Below are positions 59,487 through 64,000 of a stretch of 64,000 nucleotides of DNA, piece after piece. Within the stretch, counting starts at the first letter, position 1, and each line of letters starts with the position of its first letter. The DNA lies in NCBI GenBank assembly GCA_030600585.1, contig JAUVLU010000007.1:1-64000 (forward strand), in the 5' to 3' direction. Both the position numbers and the translations under genes were made by a program. The notes beneath the pieces were generated by a model. It saw only the letters and a list, made by a program, of their open reading frames with translations, did no database searches and was not told the origin of the DNA. The DNA is from Candidatus Cloacimonadota bacterium (lineage in GTDB: Bacteria; Cloacimonadota; Cloacimonadia; Cloacimonadales; TCS61).

Positions 59487-60239
59487 TTATACTGCAAAGA
59501 TCAGCAGAAAAGCAATTACCAGCGAATATATAGCTGTCGATTCCGATACTGCTGCTCCCAAAAACATCGTTCTCATTATCATTGATCTTTCTTTTGGAAA
59601 TCTCCCCATCATATCATTTGCCTTACCGGCAACATAGCCAATGCCCGCTCCGGGTCCTATCGTTCCAAGCCCGATTGCCATTCCGGCACCGATCAATGAA
59701 ATTGATTTTAATAAAATCTTACCGACATTAAGACCTGCTGGTTGATTTGGAACAGAATACAAAAGCAGCAGTGAAACAACCAGTGCAAATATTGCAGAAG
59801 TTTGCGATAGTGCCTGACCAATGAGCATATTTCCCATTATCGCATTACCATGTTTGGGCATTCTTGCTACAGATTTGCATGCTTCTCCGCCGGAATATCC
59901 GGCTCCCAGAGATGGACCCAATGCACCGATTCCCATAGCGAGCCCTGCAGAAAGTAAAGCCGCTGCCCTGAACCAACCGCCTTCAGTAATATCAAAGCCG
60001 CCATATATCAGCAGCATGGAAATTACTAATGCAAAGATCCCTGCAGTTTGCGCTGCTGCCTGCCCAATAAGCATAGTTCTGAATAATTGATCATTAGCTT
60101 TGGGTTGCTTCATTATGCCGATAGCACCCTCTCCGGCAATTATTCCCGATCCAATACCTGTAGTAATAGCACCGAGACCCACACTTATTCCTGCTCCCAA
60201 ATATGCTGCGATCCTAATATATTCTACAGATAAAATCAT
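59487..60239 (-). CDS. triple-hairpin ATP synthase c subunit paralogue
   Basis: Three tandem c-type hairpins; helix-2 sites GQAAAQTAGIFALV, GQALSQTSAIFALV, GAAVSESTAIYSLV. Confidence 0.93.
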   Translation of the reverse strand: MILSVEYIRIAAYLGAGISVGLGAITTGIGSGIIAGEGAIGIMKQPKANDQLFRTMLIGQAAAQTAGIFALVISMLLIYGGFDITEGGWFRAAALLSAGLAMGIGALGPSLGAGYSGGEACKSVARMPKHGNAIMGNMLIGQALSQTSAIFALVVSLLLLYSVPNQPAGLNVGKILLKSISLIGAGMAIGLGTIGPGAGIGYVAGKANDMMGRFPKERSMIMRTMFLGAAVSESTAIYSLVIAFLLIFAV

Positions 60240-60242
60240 TTT

Positions 60243-61154
60243 CTACTCCGAGATCTCAACGCCAATATAAGTAAGTGCCAGCATTGTGAAAACAAACGCC
60301 TGTATAGTTCCAACGAACATTCCAAAGAAAAGATTTAAACCAACCGGAAAAACTACGTAGCTAACGAGAGAAGAAACAACGAGAATAATTATCGCTCCAC
60401 CCAAAATATTTCCGAATAAACGAAAAGAAATTGAAACAACTTTAGAAAGTTCGCCAATAATATCCAAAAGGAAAAGAGGATTTTTTACAGGATTTACATA
60501 ATTTTGTAAATGACCCCAGACACCTTTTACTTTAATGGCAGTTATATGAACTATTGCTACTGCGAAAAGTCCAAGTCCAAGCGGAACATTAAGATTTCTG
60601 GTTGGTTCCATAAACCCGGGAATCGGGATCATTCCAACCATATTGCAGACCCAGATGAATAAAAAAAGCGTTACGATATAAGGTGTAAAATGAATTCTCT
60701 CTTTACCGAGTGTTTCTACAACAAATTGTTCTAAGGTAGAATATATCATTTCAAATAATATCTGAGGTTGAGAAGGTCTTTTCAAAAGTTGTTTTTTTAT
60801 CAGGAATGCAATTAACAAGAGCAGAATATCTACAATAAGCAGCATACGCAAAAGTTGAAATGTTCCCATTGCACTTGCTTCACCAAATGCACTTTTAAAG
60901 AATTCATATGTTTTATTGCTACCGTAAATCTCTGGTGTTTCGCCGGTTTGACGATAATATTCATCGATCTGGAATTCTTCTGTTATTTTTTCTTGTAGGT
61001 TATAATGACTTTGAATATTTCTAAAGACAATTTTTCCACCATCAAATCCAATTTGAAGTTCTTTATTAAATCCATTTGAAACAAAAACTAATGCTGTTTC
61101 AATGAGAATAAATAAAATAAAAATCTTTAAAATTGGACTTTTCTTTCTCGCCAT
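60243..61154 (-). CDS. atpB: ATP synthase a subunit
   Basis: 'ISFRLFGNILGGAIII' with conserved Arg; 'FVFTMLALTYIGVEI'. Confidence 0.96.
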   Translation of the reverse strand: MARKKSPILKIFILFILIETALVFVSNGFNKELQIGFDGGKIVFRNIQSHYNLQEKITEEFQIDEYYRQTGETPEIYGSNKTYEFFKSAFGEASAMGTFQLLRMLLIVDILLLLIAFLIKKQLLKRPSQPQILFEMIYSTLEQFVVETLGKERIHFTPYIVTLFLFIWVCNMVGMIPIPGFMEPTRNLNVPLGLGLFAVAIVHITAIKVKGVWGHLQNYVNPVKNPLFLLDIIGELSKVVSISFRLFGNILGGAIIILVVSSLVSYVVFPVGLNLFFGMFVGTIQAFVFTMLALTYIGVEISE

Positions 61155-61155
61155 T

Positions 61156-61548
61156 CTATCCTCTAAAATATTTATTATCTCTCAAATTCCTTACAATCTC
61201 AACTATATAGATCACAATTTGTGCAGAGAGAAGACCTATACCAAAAATTATAATATTCGGCTTTATCAAAAAGAATATTGCAAGTGCAAATATCATTAAT
61301 GCGGCATATCTTATTAGTGAGCCTTTAGCTGCACTTACACGTGATTTCGTTGGCAAAAGTCCGATTCTTTTCTTCAAATTATGAGCTAACCATAAAAAAT
61401 TTCCTGCACTGCCTATCGTGCCCATGATCCAGCTTATAGACTGTTCAAAAAACCACGGTAAGGACAAGATCGCGGGTATGTTTGTCAAGAGAATAATCAT
61501 CAAAATTTTTTTAATGTATTTATTATTATCTTCCATACTTTTTATCAT
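61156..61548 (-). CDS. AtpI-like (ATP synthase I) membrane protein
   Basis: Four hydrophobic helices, directly upstream of atpB. Confidence 0.65.
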   Translation of the reverse strand: MIKSMEDNNKYIKKILMIILLTNIPAILSLPWFFEQSISWIMGTIGSAGNFLWLAHNLKKRIGLLPTKSRVSAAKGSLIRYAALMIFALAIFFLIKPNIIIFGIGLLSAQIVIYIVEIVRNLRDNKYFRG

Positions 61549-61777
61549 CTTTTTCTAAAATTTTTTTTAATAATTTATATGCTGCAAAAACTCCAGCAAC
61601 TGCACCAATTAGAACTCCAACCAATATTAATATTCCATCTGTTTGGAATTTTTTTTCCAGATACAATGCCCCAACTAAAAATATAAGGATCGAGCTGATT
61701 ACGGTAAGTCCTAACTGTGTTACCAGACTTATATATTTCAATAATTCACTATTCAGTTGGTTCTTTCTTTTCCACAT
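61526..61777 (-). CDS. AtpZ/AtpI-type putative F0F1-ATPase subunit
   Basis: 'QLGLTVISSILIFLVGALYLEKKFQTDGILILVGVLIGAVAGVFAAYKLLKKI' two-TM AtpZ-like. Confidence 0.75.
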   Translation of the reverse strand: MWKRKNQLNSELLKYISLVTQLGLTVISSILIFLVGALYLEKKFQTDGILILVGVLIGAVAGVFAAYKLLKKILEKDDKKYGR

Positions 61778-62147
61778 TTTCTGTTATTATCGGCTTTCTT
61801 ATTGTTTTAGAATCCGAAGTCATTGAACTGTTTCCGTTAAATACCGCACCGGTATGAATCTTTAGGATTTTCGCAACAATATCGCCATTCATTCTGGCAC
61901 TTCTATCTAATTCGATAGCATCTTTACAGATCACGTTTCCTATTACTTTACCGGAGATAAGACATTCATCTGCCTTAATATTCGCTTTGGCAACACCGGA
62001 AGATCCAATAGTTACAAATCCGTCAGATTCAATTGTGCCCTCTACCTCGCCATCTACTCTAATACCGCCTTGAACATAAATCGTTCCCTTTATTTTACTT
62101 CCTTTTCCAATAATGGTTGAAAGTTCGACTTTTCTATTCTTGTTCAT
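61749..62147 (-). CDS. bactofilin
   Basis: 'STIIGKGSKIKGTIYVQGGIRVDGEVEGTIESDGFVTIGSSGVAKANIKADECLISGKVIGNV'. Confidence 0.95.
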   Translation of the reverse strand: MNKNRKVELSTIIGKGSKIKGTIYVQGGIRVDGEVEGTIESDGFVTIGSSGVAKANIKADECLISGKVIGNVICKDAIELDRSARMNGDIVAKILKIHTGAVFNGNSSMTSDSKTIRKPIITENVEKKEPTE

Positions 62148-62214
62148 ATCTTATCCTCCTATTTTTTAATCTCGGCGTAATTCAGTGAAATGAAGCCGGA
62201 TCATTTCAATAACA

Positions 62215-62775
62215 TTACTTTTTTTTGCAATTAATCTGGTTAACGAGATTGCCAAAATTATCATCTCTAATTTCATCATCACCAATTAAACATACCCATG
62301 TATGATCATCATGCCAATCGCCATGATCGAATGTCCAAATTGTTAAGAAATCGTCTTCCTGAAGCTGTGGTATATTTTCTTGTGGATTTCCGTAAGCTAA
62401 TCCTTCCAAAACCATTACAACATTTGCTAAATCTGCTTGGTAGTCGGTCAGTGAACCTAATGTGTCAGGAATGACATATCTTAAACCTTCAAGGATATAA
62501 TCTCCTTCAAAATCATTTCCATCAGCAAAAAGAACAAAAATATTATCATTTTCATATCCTTTTTCAATCAACATTTCCCACATTAAAAAAGTATCATGCC
62601 AGAATTCTTCCATCGGGTCATCTCTATCACGCTCATTTGCAATTGCCCAACTTCCTTCAAAATCACCGCGTTCATCCGCATAATCACCGGTAATTAAAAC
62701 CGCATACTTTTCCGCTCCGAAAAGGATACTGTTTATTAAAATAAGCCCGATTAAAATCATTACTTTTTTACTCAT
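62215..62775 (-). CDS. caspase-like/C13-type peptidase-like secreted protein, apparently 3'-truncated
   Basis: ORF 62215..62895, likely start MMSKKVMILIGL; 'KYAVLITGDYADE...DDFLTIWTFDHGDWHDDHTW...NQINCKKK*'. Confidence 0.55.
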   Translation of the reverse strand: MSKKVMILIGLILINSILFGAEKYAVLITGDYADERGDFEGSWAIANERDRDDPMEEFWHDTFLMWEMLIEKGYENDNIFVLFADGNDFEGDYILEGLRYVIPDTLGSLTDYQADLANVVMVLEGLAYGNPQENIPQLQEDDFLTIWTFDHGDWHDDHTWVCLIGDDEIRDDNFGNLVNQINCKKK

Positions 62776-62975
62776 CATTTCCTCCTTTTGAGTTTGTAAA
62801 AGTTGACTTCTTTGATCTTTTTGTAAATTTGATTTTAGAGGATTTGTAGAGTCAGTAGAGTCGATACCGCTTTGCCGGCTCTCTTTTCCTCTCATTTTTC
62901 ATTTATTACAACGCAATGTTGAATAATTATCCGTAATCGATTTTCATCATCATCGTCATCTCCTCTAAAAAAAAG

Positions 62976-63998
62976 TTATTTCACTAAAATAAGTGATTTT
63001 GTTTTTACGCGATTATCTACTTGCAAACGATAATAATAAACACCACTAGAAACAGATTTTTTGTTATTGTCAGTTCCATCCCATATTACTGAATAATCAC
63101 CTTTTTGTTTATGTTCATTAACAAGTAGTTTTACTAATTGCCCTTTAATATTTAGAATTTTAAGTGTTGTTGAACCACCTTTATTTAGTGAGTAATTTAT
63201 TTGAGTTTCGGGATTGAAAGGATTGGGATAATTCTGTGATAAAGTTATAGAATGAAAACTACTTATAGTATGTTCTTCTATTGAATTTATTAATAAATCT
63301 TTTTTCATAAAATAAATATTAACTCTACCAATGCTATATTTTAAATAGACAAGATAAAGCATTTGATTTCTATAAATTAATCTAGGTTTACCTACGAAAT
63401 TGGTTTCACACTCATCAATAATCTCACCTTCAGGATTTCCATTTTGAAAAAAATAATATACTAATTTCCAACCGTTTTCTGTTTTCTCTCTTTCCACAAT
63501 ATGTTTATTATCGTTGTCATCAATTACTAAAACTTGTTCATAAGGATCTTCCACCAGAATTTCCGGTTCAGAGAAGGAAGTTCCATTAAAATAAGAATAC
63601 ATAGTCCCATCATTAGGTGGTATCAAATCATTTGTATATTCCCGCCAAACCAGATGAGGATATTCATTATTGTCCAAATTTACATCTTTGCCAGACCAAC
63701 ATGTCCTTATCCCTAAAATTATCGGTTCTTCCCAAATATCTGACGCATAATCATATTTTATATATGAGGTTCTTGAGCCAATATCTTCAGGATGATGATC
63801 AATTATGCAATGAAGATTATTGTTATTATCGCTAACACATTCTACCAAACAATATTGATCACTATTATTTTCATAAGGACAAATAATGTCACTCCATTCA
63901 TCATTTTCCAAAAAACGATAGTAAATTTCACCTTCGGGACCTCCCCAATGCCAGAAAACATAAACTCTATCATTATTATCAATAACCACATCACTCAT
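62976..63998 (-). CDS. secreted protein with T9SS-type CTD (N-terminus beyond window)
   Basis: CTD 'LSQNYPNPFNPETQINYSLNKGGSTTLKILNIKGQLVKLLVNEHKQKGDYSVIWDGTDNNKKSVSSGVYYYRLQVDNRVKTKSLILVK'; reading frame reaches window edge. Confidence 0.85.
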   Translation of the reverse strand: MSDVVIDNNDRVYVFWHWGGPEGEIYYRFLENDEWSDIICPYENNSDQYCLVECVSDNNNNLHCIIDHHPEDIGSRTSYIKYDYASDIWEEPIILGIRTCWSGKDVNLDNNEYPHLVWREYTNDLIPPNDGTMYSYFNGTSFSEPEILVEDPYEQVLVIDDNDNKHIVEREKTENGWKLVYYFFQNGNPEGEIIDECETNFVGKPRLIYRNQMLYLVYLKYSIGRVNIYFMKKDLLINSIEEHTISSFHSITLSQNYPNPFNPETQINYSLNKGGSTTLKILNIKGQLVKLLVNEHKQKGDYSVIWDGTDNNKKSVSSGVYYYRLQVDNRVKTKSLILVK

Positions 63999-64000
63999 TC

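Overview
Chromosomal window, apparently from a Candidatus Cloacimonadota-like Gram-negative bacterium. The lineage is inferred from the many 'NYPNPFNPSTKISF...GQKVKTL...WDGTDNNGKSVSSGIYFYKL...KKMLLLK' C-terminal sorting domains (CTDs). Housekeeping blocks: recG; a mre/PBP2/rodA operon with a coenzyme-F420 ligase-like gene between mreC and mreD; xseB-ispA; dut; an ftsE/ftsX-like pair; pgsA; lolA-ftsK-ychF-rluB-lptE; and a complete F-type ATP synthase operon. Accessory DNA: a 35.1-40.8 kb defence-like island with a 1254-aa protein of unknown family (flanked by a perfect 12-bp inverted repeat) and a clear EcoRV-like restriction-modification pair. There are several CTD secreted proteins, decayed CTD tails, and dense short palindromic repeats, some nested in each other or in frame in coding sequence. 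Most notable: (1) the ATP synthase operon encodes a normal c subunit plus a 250-aa triple-hairpin c subunit in which two of three ion-binding carboxylates are Gln; (2) a FtsE-like ATPase that has lost essentially all catalytic motifs; (3) a short mobile-looking element found both inside another repeat and in frame in a secretion domain; (4) a parS-like site at 52.6 kb; (5) an HD-domain gene with one in-frame TGA. No homology search or folding was run; family calls come from reading the translations.
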